Positions 26,872-40,060 of a stretch of DNA of 64,000 bases are shown piece after piece. Position 1 is the first letter of the stretch. Each line of letters begins with the position of its first letter. Position numbers and translations under genes: made by a program. The notes below the pieces were generated by a model. It made no database searches, was not told where the DNA came from, and saw nothing but the letters and a program-made list of their open reading frames with translations. Source of the DNA: Clusia tigrina (taxonomy: Eukaryota > Arthropoda > Insecta > Diptera > Clusiidae); contig OV050031.1 in the NCBI GenBank assembly GCA_920105625.2, forward strand, positions 69,449,995 to 69,513,994, in the 5' to 3' direction.

Positions 26872-29800
26872 AATCGACAGCGGCAGCGACTGAGACGCCT
26901 ACATAGACGCCGACAATGGCTGCGATGCCGACTGAGACGCCGACTGAGGCAGATAGGGGTAGATATAGGCATAGAGAAGGCATCAGACCCCCCAATCGAC
27001 AGCGGCAGCGACTGAGACGCATTCAGAGACGCTGAAAGAGGCTGCGACGCCGGCTGAGACGCGGACTGAGGCAGAGAAGTGTAGATATTGGCATAGAGAA
27101 GGCAGCAAACCCCCCCCCCCCCCCAATCGACAGCGGCAGCGACTGAGACGCCTACATAGACGCCGACAATGGCTGCGACGCCGACTGAGACGCCGACTGA
27201 GGCAGAGAAGGGTAGATATTGGCATAGAGAAGGCAGCAGACCCCCCCAATCGAAAGCGGCAGCGACTGAGACACCTACAGAGACGCTAACAGAGGCTGCG
27301 AAGCCGACTGTGGCGCCGACTGCGGCGGATAGGGGAAGAGATAGGTTTAGAGAAGTCAGCAGACCCCCCAATAAACAGCGGCAGCGACTGAAACGCATTC
27401 AGAGAGGCTGACAGAAGCTGCGACGTTGACAGAGACGCCGACTGAGGCAGATAAGGGTAGACATAGGCATAGAGAAGGCAGCAGACCCCCCAATCGACAG
27501 CTGCAGCGACTGAGACGCATTCAGAGAAGCTGACAGAAGCTGCGACGCTGACAAAGACGCCGACTGAGGCAGATAAGGGTAGACATAGGCATAGAGAAGG
27601 CAGCAGACCCCCTCAATCGACAGCGGCAGCGACTGAGACGCTAACAGAAATGCTGACAGAGGCTGCGACGCCGACTGAGACGCCGACTGAGGCAGATAGG
27701 GGTAGATACAGGCATAGAGAAGGCAGCAGACCCCCCAATCGACAGCTGCAGCGACAGAGACACCTACAGAGACGCTGACAGAGGCTGCGACGCCGACTGA
27801 GGCAGATAGGTGTAGATATTGGCATAGAGAAGGCAGCAGACCCCCCAATCAACAGCGGCAGCGACTGGGACGCCTACAGAGATGCTGACAGAGGCTGCGA
27901 AGCCGACTAAGACGCCGACTGAGGCAGAGAGGGGTAGACATAGGCATAGAGAAGGCAGCAGACCCCCAATCGACAGCGGCGACAACTGAGACGCCTACAG
28001 AGACGCTGACAGAGGCTGCGAAGCCGAGTGTGGCGCCGACTGAAGCAGATAGAGGTAGATATAGGCATAGAGAATGCAGCAGACCCCCCAATCGACAGCG
28101 GCAGCTACTGAGACGCCTACAGAGACGCTGACAAGAGGCTGCGACGCCGACTGAGGAATATAGGGGTAGATATAGGCATAGAGAAGGCAGCAGACCCCCA
28201 ATCGACAACGGCAGCGACTGAGATGAATACAGAGACGCTGATAAGAGGCTGCGACGCCGACTTAGACGCCGACTGAGGCAGATAGGGGTAGATATAGGCA
28301 TAGAGAAGACAGCAGACCCCCCAATCGACAGCGGCAGCGACTGAGATGCCTACAGAGACGCTGACAGAGGCTGCGACGCCGACTGAGGCAGAGAGGGTTA
28401 GACATAGGCATAGACAAAGCAGCAGACAACCCAATCGACAGCGGCAACAACTGAGACGCATACAGAGACGCTGGCAGAGGCTGCGAAGCCGACTGTGGCG
28501 CCGACTGAGGCAGATAGGGGAAGAGATAGGTTTAGAGAAATGAACAGACCCCCCAATCAACAGCGGCAGCGACTGAGACGCCTACAGAGACGCTGACATA
28601 GGCTGCGACGCCTACTGAGACGCCGACTGAAGCAGATAGGGGTAGATATAGGCATAGAGAATGCAGCAGACCCCCCAATCAACAGCGGCAGCGACTGAGA
28701 CGCAGTCAGAGAGGCTGACAGAAGCTGCGACGCTGACAGAGACGCCGACTGAGGCAAATAAGGGTAGATATTGGCATAGAGAATGCAGCAGACCCCCTAA
28801 TCGACAGCGGCAGCGACTGAGACGCCTGCAGAGACGCTGACAGAGGCTGCGACGCTGACAGATGCTGCGACGCCGACTGAGACGCCGACTGAGACGCCGA
28901 CTCAGCCAGAGAGGGGAAGACATAGGCATAGAGAAGGCAGCAGACACCCCAATCGACAGCGGCAACAAATGAGACGCCTGCAGAGACGCTGATAGAGGCT
29001 GCGACGCCGACTGAGATGCCGACTGAGGCAGGTAGGGGTAGATATAGGCATACAGAAGGCAGCAACCCCCCCCCCCCCCCCATCGACAGCGGCAGCGACT
29101 GAGACGCCTACATAGACGCCGACAATGGCTGCGATGCCGACTGAGACGCCGACTGAGGCAGATAGGGGTAGATATAGGCATAGAGAAGGCATCAGACCCC
29201 CTAATCGACAGCGGCAGCGACTGAGACGCCTACATAGACGCCGACAATGGCTGCGATGCCGACTGAGATGCCGACTCAGGCAGAGAGGGGAAGACATAGG
29301 CATAGAGAAGGCATCAGACCCTCTAATCGACAGCGGCAGCGACTGCGATGCCTACAGAGACGCTGACAAGAGGCTGCGACGCCGACTGAGACGCCGTCTG
29401 AGGCAGATAGGGGTAGATATAGGCATAGAGAAGGCAGCAGACCCCCCAATCGACAGCGGCAGCGACTGAGACGCCTGCAGAGACGCTGACAGAGGCTGCG
29501 ACGCCGACAGAGGCTGCGACGCCGACTGAGACGCCGACTGAGACGCCGACTCAGGAAGAGAGGGGTAGACATAGGCATAGAGAAGGCAGCAGACACCCCA
29601 ATCGACAGCGGCAACAAATGAGACGCCTGCAGAGAAGCTGATAGAGGCTGGGACGCCGACTGAGATGCCGACTGAGGCAGGTAGGGGTAGATATAGGCAT
29701 ACAGAAGGCAGCAAACTCCCCCCAATCGACAGCGGCAGCGACTGAGACGCCTACATAGACGCCGACAATGGCTGCGATGCCGACTGAGACGCCGACTGAG

Positions 29801-32800
29801 GCAGAGAGGGGTAGATATAGGCATAGAGAAGGCATCAGACCCCCCAATCGACAGCGGCAGCGACTGAGACGCATTCAGAGACGCTGAGAGAGGCTGCGTC
29901 TTCGACTGAGACGCCGACTGAGGCAGATAGGGGTAGATATTGGCATAGAGAATGCAGCAGACTCCCCAATCGACAGCGGCAGCGACTGAGACGCATTCAG
30001 AGAGGCTGACAGAAGCTGCGACGCCGACTGAGACCCCGACTGAGACGCCGACTGAGACAGATAGGGGTAGATATTGGCATAGAGAAGGCAGCAGACCCCC
30101 CCAATCAACAGCGGCAGCGACTGAGACGCCTACAGAGGCGCTAACAGAGGCTGCGAAGCCGACTAAGACGCCGACTGAGGCAGAGAGGGGTAGACATAGG
30201 CATAGAGAAGGCAGCAGACCCCCAATCGACAGCGGGAACAACTGAGACGCCTACAGAGACGCTGACAGAGGCTGCGAAGCCGACTGTGGCGCCGACTGTG
30301 GCGCCGACTGAAGCAGATAGGGGTAGATATAGGCATAGAGCATGCAGCAGACCCCCCCAATCGACAGCGGCAGCTACTGAGACGCCTACAGAGACGCTGA
30401 GGGAGGCTGCGACGCCGACTGATGCGGATAAGGGTAGATATAGGCATAGAGAAGGCAGCAGTCCCCCCCCCTCCAATCGACAGCGGCAACAACTGAGACG
30501 CATACAGAGACGCTGACAAGAGGCTGCGACGCCGACTGAGACGCTGACAAGAGGCTGCGACGCCGACTGAGACGCCGACTGAGGAATATAGGGGTAGATA
30601 TAGGCATAGAGAAGGCAGCAGACCCCCAATCGACAACGGCAGAGACTGAGATTAATACAGAGACGCTGATAAGAGGCTGCGACGCCGACTGAGACGCCGA
30701 CTGAGGCAGATAGGGGTAGATATAGGCATAGAGAAGGCAGCAGACCCCCAATCGACAGCGGCAGCGACTGAGACGCCTACAGACACGCTGACAGAGGCTG
30801 CTACGCCGACAGAGGCTGCGACGCCGACTGAGGCAGAGAGGGTTAGACATAGGCAAAGAGAAGGCAGCAGACAACCCAATCGACAGCGGCAACAACTGAG
30901 ACGCATATAGAGACGCTGATAGAGGCTTCGACGCCGACTGAGATGCCGACTGAGGCAGGTAGGGGTAGATATAGGCATAGAGAAGGCAGCAAACCCCCCC
31001 CCCCCCAATCGACAGCGGCAGCGACTGAGACGCCTACATAGACGCTGACAATGGCTGCGATGCAGACTGAGACGCCGACTGAGGCAGATAGGGGTAGATA
31101 TAGGCATAGAGAAGGCATCAGACCCCCCAATCGACAGCGGCAGCGACTGAGACGCATTCAGAGACGCTGAAAGAGGCTGCGACGCCGGCTGAGACGCGGA
31201 CTGAGGCAGAGAAGTGTAGATATTGGCTTAGAGAAGGCAGCAACCCCCCCCCCCCAATCGACAGCGGCAGCGACTGAGACGCCTACATAGACGCCGACAA
31301 TGGCTGCGATGCCGACTGAGACGCCGACTGAGGCAGATAGGGGTAGATATAGGCATAGAGAAGGCAGCAGACCCCCCAATCGACAGCGGCAGCGACTGAG
31401 ACGCATTCAGAGACGCTGACAGAGGCTGCGACGCCGGCTGAGACGCGGACTGAGGCAGAGAAGTGTAGATATTGGCATAGAGAAGGCAGCAAACCCCCCC
31501 CCCCCCCCCCAATCGACAGCGGCAGCGACTGAGACGCCTACATAGACGCCGACAATGGCTGCGACGCCGACTGAGACGCCGACTGAGGCAGAGAAGGGTA
31601 GATATTGGCATAGAGAAGGCAGCAGACCCCCCCAATCGAAAGCGGCAGCGACTGAGACACCTACAGAGACGCTAACAGAGGCTGCGAAGCCGACTGTGGC
31701 GCCGACTGCGGCGGATAGGGGAAGAGATAGGTTTAGAGAAGTCAGCAGACCCCCCAATAAACAGCGGCAGCGACTGAAACGCATTCAGAGAGGCTGACAG
31801 AAGCTGCGACGCTGACAGAGACGCCGACTGAGGCAGATAAGGGTAGACATAGGCATAGAGAAGGCAGCAGACCCCCCAATCGACAGCTGCAGCGACTGAG
31901 ACGCATTCAGAGAAGCTGACAGAAGCTGCGACGCTGACAAAGACGCCGACTGAGGCAGATAAGGGTAGACATAGGCATAGAGAAGGCAGCAGCCCCCTCA
32001 ATCGACAGCGGCAGCGACTGAGACGCTAACAGAAATGCTGACAGAGGCTGCGACGCCGACTGAGACGCCGACTGAGGCAGATAGGGGTAGATACAGGCAT
32101 AGAGAAGGCAGCAGACCCCCCAATCGACAGCTGCAGCGACAGAGACACCTACAGAGACGCTGACAGAGGCTGCGACGCCGACTGAGGCAGATAGGTGTAG
32201 ATATTGGCATAGAGAAGGCAGCAGACCCCCCAATCAACAGCGGCAGCGACTGGGACGCCTACAGAGATGCTGACAGAGGCTGCGAAGCCGACTAAGACGC
32301 CGACTGAGGCAGAGAGGGGTAGACATAGGCATAGAGAAGGCAGCAGACCCCCAATCGACAGCGGCGACAACTGAGACGCCTACAGAGACGCTGACAGAGG
32401 CTGCGAAGCCGAGTGTGGCGCCGACTGAAGCAGATAGAGGTAGATATAGGCATAGAGAATGCAGCAGACCCCCCAATCGACAGCGGCAGCTACTGAGACG
32501 CCTACAGAGACGCTGACAAGAGGCTGCGACGCCGACTGAGGAATATAGGGGTAGATATAGGCATAGAGAAGGCAGCAGACCCCCAATCGACAACGGCAGC
32601 GACTGAGATGAATACAGAGACGCTGATAAGAGGCTGCGACGCCGACTTAGACGCCGACTGAGGCAGATAGGGGTAGATATAGGCATAGAGAAGACAGCAG
32701 ACCCCCCAATCGACAGCGGCAGCGACTGAGATGCCTACAGAGACGCTGACAGAGGCTGCGACGCCGACTGAGGCAGAGAGGGTTAGACATAGGCATAGAC

Positions 32801-34984
32801 AAAGCAGCAGACAACCCAATCGACAGCGGCAACAACTGAGACGCATACAGAGACGCTGATAGAGGCTGCGACGCCGACTGAGATGCCGACTGAGGCAGGT
32901 AGGGGTAGATATAGGCATAGAGAAGGCAGCAAACCCCCCCAATCGACAGCGGCAGCAACTGAGACGCCTACATAGACGCTGACAATGGCTGCGATGCCTA
33001 CTGAGACGCCGACTGAGGCAGATAGGGGTAGATATAGGCATAGAGAAGGCAGCAGACCCCCAATCGACAGCGGCAGCGACTGAGACGCATTCAGAGAAGC
33101 TGACAGAAGCTGCGACGCTGACAAAGACGCCGACTGAGGCAGATAAGGGTAGACATAGGCATAGAGAAGGCAGCAGACCCCCCCAATCAACAGCGGCAGC
33201 GACTGGGACGCCTACAGAGACGCTGACAGAGGCTGCGAAGCCGACTAAGACGCCGACTGAGGCAGAGAGGGGTAGACATAGGCATAGAGAAGGCAGCAGA
33301 CCCCCAAACGACAGCGGCAACAACTGAGACGCCTACAGAGACGCTGACAGAGGCTGCTAAGCCGAGTGTGGCGCCGACTGAAGCAGATAGAGGTAGATAT
33401 AGGCATAGAGAATGCAGCAGACCACCCAATCGACAGCGGCAGCTACTGAGACGCCTACAGGGACGCTGACAAGAGGCTGCGACGCCGACTGAGGAATATA
33501 GGGGTAGATATAGGCATAGAGAAGGCAGCAGACCCCCAATCGACAACGGCAGCGACTGAGATGAATACAGAGACGCTGATAAGGGGCTGCGACGCCGACT
33601 TAGACGCCGACTGAGGCAGATAGGGGTAGATATAGGCATAGAGAAGGCAGCAGACCCCCCAATCGACAGCGGCAGCGACTGAGATGCCTACAGAGACGCT
33701 GACAGAGGCTGCGACGCCGACAGAGGCTGCGACGCCGACTGAGGCAGAGAGGGTTAGACATAGGCATAGACAAAGCAGCAGACAACCCAATCGACAGCGG
33801 CAACAACTGAGACGCATACAGAGACGCTGATAGAGGTTGCGACGCCGACTGAGACACCTACTGAGGCAGTTAGGGGTAGATATAGGTATAGAGAAGGCAG
33901 CAGCCCCCCCAATCGACAGCGGCAGCGACTGAGACGCCTACAGAGAAACTGACAGAGGCTGCGACGCCGATAGATGCTGCGACGCCGACTGAGACGCCGG
34001 CTGAGGCAGAGAGGGGTGGACATAGGCATAGAGAAGGCAGCAGACACCCCAATCGACAGCGGCAACAAATGAGACGCCTACAGAGACGCTGAGAGAGGCT
34101 GCGACGCCGACTGAAATGCTGACTGAGGCAGTTAGGGGTAGATATAGGTATAGAGAAGGCAGCAGCCCCCCCAATCGACAGCGGCAGCGACTGAGACGCC
34201 TACATAGACGCTGACAATGGCTGCAATTCCGACTGAGACGCAGACTGAGACGCCGACGGAGGCAGATAGGGGTAGATATAGGCATAGAGAAGACATCAGA
34301 CCCCCCAATCGACAGCGGCAGCGACTGAGACGCATTCAGACTCGCTGACAGAGGCTGCGACGCCGACTGAGACGCCGACCGAGGAAGATAAGGGTAGATA
34401 TTGGCATAGAGAAGGCATCAGACCCCCCCAATCGACAGCGGCAGCGACTAAGACACCTACAGAGACGCTGACAGAGGCTGCGACGGCGACTGACTTGCCG
34501 ACTGAGGCAGATAGGGGTAGATATAGGCAAAGAGAAGACAGCAGACCCCCCAATCGACGGCGGCAGCGACTGAGACGCCTAGAGAGACGCTGACAGGGGC
34601 TGCGACGCCGACTGAGTTGCCGACTGAGGCAGATAGGGGTAGATATAGGCATACAGACGGCAGCAGACCCCCCCAATCGACAGCGGCAGCGACTGAGACG
34701 CCTACAGAGACTCTGACAGAGGCAGATAGGGGTAGATATTGGAATGGAGAATGCAGCAGACCCCCCAATCGACAGCGGCAGGTACTGAGACGCCTACAGA
34801 TACGCTGAGAGAGGCTGCGACTCCGACTGATGCGGATAGGGGTAGATATAGCCATAGAGAAGGCAGCAACCCCCCAATCGACAGCGGCAGCGACTGAGAC
34901 GCCTACATAGACGCTGACAATGGCTGCAATTCCGACTGAGACGCCGACTGAGGCAGATATGGGTAGATATAGGCATAGAGAAGG

Positions 34985-35470
34985 CATCAGACCCCCCAAT
35001 CAACAGCGGCAGCGACTGGGATGCCTACAGAGATGCTGACAGAGGCTGCGAAGCCGACTAAGACGCCGACTGAGGCAGAGAGGGGTAGACATAGGCATAG
35101 AGAAGGCAGCAGACCCCCAATCGACAGCGGCAACAACTGAGACGCCTACAGAGACGCTGACAGAGGCTGCGAAGCCGAGTGTGGCGCCGACTGAAGCAGA
35201 TATGGGTAGATATAGGCATAGAGAAGGCATCAGACCCCCCAATCAACAGCGGCAGCGACTGGGACGCCTACAGAGATGCTGACAGAGGCTGCGAAGCCGA
35301 CTAAGACGCCGACTGAGGCAGAGAGGGGTAGACATAGGCATAGAGAAGGCAGCAGACCCCCAATCGACAGCGGCAACAACTGAGACGCCTACAGAGACGC
35401 TGACAGAGGCTGCGAAGCCGAGTGTGGCGCCGACTGAAGCAGATAGAGGTAGATATAGGCATAGAGAATG
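34985..35470 (+). repeat. Tandem duplication of a two-monomer unit (243 bp)
   Basis: A dimer starting at GGCATCAGACCCCCCAATC is directly repeated with an offset of 243 bp (34981 with 35224). Both copies contain GACTGGGA, GATGCTGACAGAGG and the GCCGAGTGTGGCGCC variant. The copies then diverge at the C-run monomer near 35.46 kb. It shows the array duplicating at the level of two monomers. Confidence 0.85.
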
Positions 35471-37952
35471 CAGCAGACCCCCAATCGACAACGGCAGCGA
35501 CTGAGATGAATACAGAGACGCTGATAAGAGGCTGCGACGCCGACTTAGACGCCGACTGAGGCAGATAGGGGTAGATATAGGCATAGAGAAGACAGCAGAC
35601 CCCCCAATCGACAGCGGCAGCGACTGAGATGCCTACAGAGACGCTGACAGAGGCTGCGACGCCGACTGAGGCAGAGAGGGTTAGACATAGGCATAGACAA
35701 AGCAGCAGACAACCCAATCGACAGCGGCAACAACTGAGACGCATACAGAGACGCTGATAGAGGCTGCGACGCCGACTGAGATGCCGACTGAGGCAGGTAG
35801 GGGTAGATATAGGCATAGAGAAGGCAGCAAACCCCCCCAATCGACAGCGGCAGCAACTGAGACGCCTACATAGACGCTGACAATGGCTGCGATGCCTACT
35901 GAGACGCCGACTGAGGCAGATAGGGGTAGATATAGGCATAGAGAAGGCAGCAGACACCCAATCGACAGCGGCAGCGACTTAGACGCATTCAGAGAAGCTG
36001 ACAGAAGCCGCGACGCTGACAAAGACGCCGACTGAGGCCGATAAGGGTAGACATAGGCATAGAGAAGGCAGCAGACCCCCAATCGACAGCGGCAGCGACT
36101 GAGACGCTTACAGAGATGCTGACAGAGGCTGCGACGCCGACTGAGGCAGAGAGGGGTAGATATAGGCATAGAGAATGCAGCAGACCCCCCAATCGACAGC
36201 TACAGCGACAGAGACACCTACAGAGACGCTGACAGAGGCTGCGACGCCGACTGAGGCAGATAGGTGTAGATATTGGCATAGAGAAGGCAGCAGACCCCCC
36301 CAATCAACAGCGGCAGCGACTGGGACGCCTACAGAGACGCTGACAGAGGCTGCAAAGCCGACTAAGACGCCGACTGAGGCAGAGAGGGGTAGACATAGGC
36401 ATAGAGAAGGCAGCAGACCCCCAAACGACAGCGGCAACAACTGAGACGCCTACAGAGACTCTGACAGAGGCTGCTAAGCCGAGTGTGGCGCCGACTGAAG
36501 CAGATAGAGGTAGATATAGGCATAGAGAATGCAGCAGACCACCCAATCGACAGCGGCAGCTACTGAGACGCCTACAGGGACGCTGACAAGAGGCTGCGAC
36601 GCCGACTGAGGAATATAGGGGTAGATATAGGCATAGAGAAGGCAGCAGACCCCCAATCGACAACGGCAGCGACTGAGATGAATACAGAGACGCTGATAAG
36701 AGGCTGCGACGCCGACTTAGACGCCGACTGAGGCAGATAGGGGTAGATATAGGCATAGAGAAGGCAGCAGACCCCCCAATCGACAGCGGCAGCGACTGAG
36801 ATGCCTACAGAGACGCTGACAGAGGCTGCGACGCCGACAGAGGCTGCGACGCCGACTGAGGCAGAGAGGGTTAGACATAGGCATAGACAAAGCAGCAGAC
36901 AACCCAATCGACAGCGGCAACAACTGAGACGCATACAGAGACGCTGATAGAGGCTGCGACGCCGACTGAGACGCCTACTGAGGCAGTTAGTGGTAGATAT
37001 AGGTATAGAGAAGGCAGCAGCCCCCCCAATCGACAGCGGCAGCGACTGAGACGCCTACAGAGAAACTGACAGAGGCTGCGACGCCGATAGATGCTGCGAC
37101 GCCGACTGAGACGCCGGCTGAGGCAGAGAGGGGTGGACATAGGCATAGAGAAGGCAGCAGACACCCCAATCGACAGCGGCAACAAATGAGACGCCTACAG
37201 AGATGCTGAGAGAGGCTGCGACGCCGACTGAGATGCTGACTGAGGCAGTTAGGGGTAGATATAGGTATAGAGAAGGCAGCAGCCCCCCCAATCGACAGCG
37301 GCAGCGACTGAGACGCCTACATAGACGCTGACAATGGCTGCAATTCCGACTGAGACGCAGACTGAGACGCCGACGGAGGCAGATAGGGGTAGATATAGGC
37401 ATAGATTAGACATCAGACCCCCCAATCGACAGCGGCAGCGACTGAGACGCATTCAGACTCGCTGACAGAGGCTGCGACGCCGACTGAGACGCCGACCGAG
37501 GAAGATAAGGGTAGATATTGGCATAGAGAAGGCATCAGACCCCCCCAATCGACAGCGGCAGCGACTGAGACACCTACAGAGACGCTGACAGAGGCTGCGA
37601 CGGCGACTGACTTGCCGACTGAGGCAGATAGGGGTAGATATAGGCATAGAGAAGACAGCAGACCCCCCAATCGACGGCGGCAGCGACTGAGTCGCCTAGA
37701 GAGACGCTGACAGGGGCTGCGACGCCGACTGAGTTGCCGACTGAGGCAGATAGGGGTAGATATAGGCATACAGACGGCAGCAGACCCCCCCAATCGACAG
37801 CGGCAGCGACTGAGACGCCTACAGAGACGCTGACAGAGGCAGATAGGGGTAGATATTGGAATGGAGAATGCAGCAGACCCCCCAATCGACAGCGGCAGGT
37901 ACTGAGACGCCTACAGATACGCTGAGAGAGGCTGCGACTCCGACTGATGCGG

Positions 37953-37973
37953 ATATCTGCCTTTCTCAGATAT
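37953..37973. repeat. Short inverted repeat / template-switch scar
   Basis: ATATCTG (37953-37959) and CAGATAT (37967-37973) form 7-bp arms around a 7-nt loop. The equivalent monomer 3117 bp upstream (near 34843) reads GATAGGGGTAGATATAG without interruption. Here AGGGGTA is replaced by a 14-base segment whose reverse complement resembles the monomer's own GAGAAGGCAG region. This suggests a small inverted template switch after the 3117-bp duplication. It could also be a read artefact. Confidence 0.8.
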
Positions 37974-38119
37974 AGCCATAGAGAAGGCAGCAGCCCCCCA
38001 ATCGACAGCGGCAGCGACTGAGACGCCTACATAGACGCTGACAATGGCTGCAATTCCGACTGAGACGCCGACTGAGACGCCGACTGAGGCAGATAGGGGT
38101 AGATATAGGCATAGAGAAG

Positions 38120-40060
38120 GCATCAGACCCACTTATCGACAGCGGCAGCGACTGAGACGCATTCAGAGACGCTGACAGAGGCTGCGACGCCGACTGAGAC
38201 GCCTACTGAGGCAGAGAAGGGTAGATATTGGCTTAGAGAACGCAGCAGACCCCCCCAATCGAAAGCGGCAGCGACTGAGACACCTACAGAGACGCTGGCA
38301 GAGGCTGCGAAGCCGACTGTGGCGCCGACTGAGGCAGATAGGGGACGAGATAGGTTTAGAGAAATGAACAGACCCCCCAATCAACAGCGGCAGCGACTGA
38401 GACGCCTACAGAGACGCTGACATAGGCTGCGACGCCTACTGAGACGTCGACTGAAGCAGATAGGGGTAGATATAGGCATAGAGAATGCAGCAGACCACCC
38501 AATCAACAGCGGCAGCGACTGAGACGCAGTCAGAGAGGCTGACAGAAGCTGCGACGCTGACAGAGACGCCGACTGAGGCAGATAAGGGTAGATATTGGCA
38601 TAGAGAATGCAGCAGACCCCCTAATCGACAGCGGCAGCGACTGAGACGCCTGCAGAGACGCTGACAGAGGCTGCGACGCTGACAGATGCTGCGACGCCGA
38701 CTGAGACGCCGACTGAGACGCCGACTCAGCCAGAGAGGGGAAGACATAGGCATAGAGAAGGCAGCAGACACCCCAATCGACAGCGGCAACAAATGAGACG
38801 CCTGCAGAGACGCTGATAGAGGCTGCGACGCCGACTGAGATGCCGACTGAGGCAGGTAGGGGTAGATATAGGCATACAGAAGGCAGCAGCCCCCAATCGA
38901 CAGCTGCAGCGACAGAGACACCTACAGAGACGCTGACAGAGGCTGCGACGCCGACTGAGGCAGATAGGGGTAGATATTGGCATAGAGAAGGCAGCAGACC
39001 CCCCCAATCAACAGCGGCAGCGACTGAGACGCCTACAGAGGCGCTAACAGAGGCTCCGAAGCCGACTAAGACGCCGACTGAGGCAGAGAGGGGTAGACAT
39101 AGGCATATAGAAGGCAGCAGACCCCCAATCGACAGCGGGAACAACTGAGACGCCTACAGAGACGCTGACAGAGGCTGCGAAGCCGACTGTGGCGCCGACT
39201 GTGGCGCCGACTGAAGCAGATAGGGGTAGATATAGGCATAGAGCATGTAGCAGACCCCCCCAATCGACAGCGGCAGCTACTGAGACGCCTACAGAGACGC
39301 TGAGGGAGGCTGCGACGCCGACTGATGCGGATAGGGGTAGATATAGGCATAGAGAAGGCAGCAGTCCCCCCCTCCAATAGACAGCGGCAACAACTGAGAC
39401 GCATACAGAGACGCTGACAAGAGGCTGCGACGCCGACTGAGACGCTGACAAGAGACTGCGACGCCGACTGAGACGCCGACTGAGGAATATAGGGGTAGAT
39501 ATAGGCATAGAGAAGGCAGCAGACCCCCAATCGACAACGGCAGAGACTGAGATTAATACAGAGACGCTGATAAGAGGCTGCGACGCCGACTGAGACGCCG
39601 ACTGAGGCAGATAGGGGTAGATATAGGCATAGAGAAGGCAGCAGAACCCCAATCGACAGCGGCAGCGACTGAGACGCCTACAGACACGCTGACAGAGGCT
39701 GCTACGCCGACAGAGGCTGCGACGCCGACTGAGGCAGAGAGGGTTAGACATAGGCATAGAGAAGGCAGCAGACAACCCAATCGACAGCGGCAACAACTGA
39801 GACGCATATAGAGACGCTGATAGAGGCTTCGACGCCGACTGAGATGCCGACTGAGGCAGGTAGGGGTAGATATAGGCATAGAGGAGGCAGCAGACCCCCC
39901 AATCGACAGCGGCAGCGACTGAGACGCCTACATAGACGCTGACAATGGCTGCGATGCCGACTGAGACGCCGACTGAGGCAGATAGGGGTAGATATAGGAA
40001 TAGAGAAGGCATCAGACCCCCCAATCGACAGCGGCAGCGACTGAGACGCATTCAGAGACG
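38120..40060 (+). repeat. Second occurrence of the 23.9-26.7 kb monomer order
   Basis: From ACTTATCGACAGCGG near 38131, the order of variant monomers follows that from 23907 (first to about 24.6 kb, later matching 25.7-26.7 kb). Shared variants include GAAATGAACAG, GACGCAGTCAGAGAGG, GCCAGAGAGGGGAAG and GAGCATG(C/T)AGCAG. A stretch of about 1 kb of the older copy is missing between the two parts. This region is an out-of-tandem relative of the 4.4-kb block. Confidence 0.75.

Larger units (their letters stand above)
24071..32858 (+). repeat. Tandem duplication of a 4.4-kb block (4403 and 4385 bp)
   Basis: Copy 1 is 24071-28473 and copy 2 is 28474-32858. The junction is in register: the block start (GCAGAGGCTGCGAAGCC) follows the same GACGCTG point where the block ends. 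Breakpoint ambiguity is 13 bp (TACAGAGACGCTG is shared). The offset is 4403 bp at first, 4391 after loss of one 12-bp unit near 29.91 kb, then 4385-4386 through C-run changes. Otherwise the copies differ only by scattered substitutions, so this is one of the youngest large duplications in the window. Confidence 0.93.
33158..38128 (+). repeat. Near-identical pair of ~1.83-1.85 kb blocks, 3117 bp apart
   Basis: Bases 33158-34986 recur at 36275 to about 38128 with a constant offset of 3117 bp (for example 33639 with 36756, and 34808 with 37925). A 1.29-kb stretch, 34987-36274, separates them; part of it (about 35.47-36.17 kb) matches 32.58-33.19 kb. The second block carries a small inverted insertion near 37.96 kb that the first lacks. 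After the second block the sequence continues like 23.9 kb. Confidence 0.87.

Noticed and set aside
37951..37973. Insertion-element footprint
   Set aside because: Only about 14 bases are changed, with no target duplication; a small template switch or read error explains it better.
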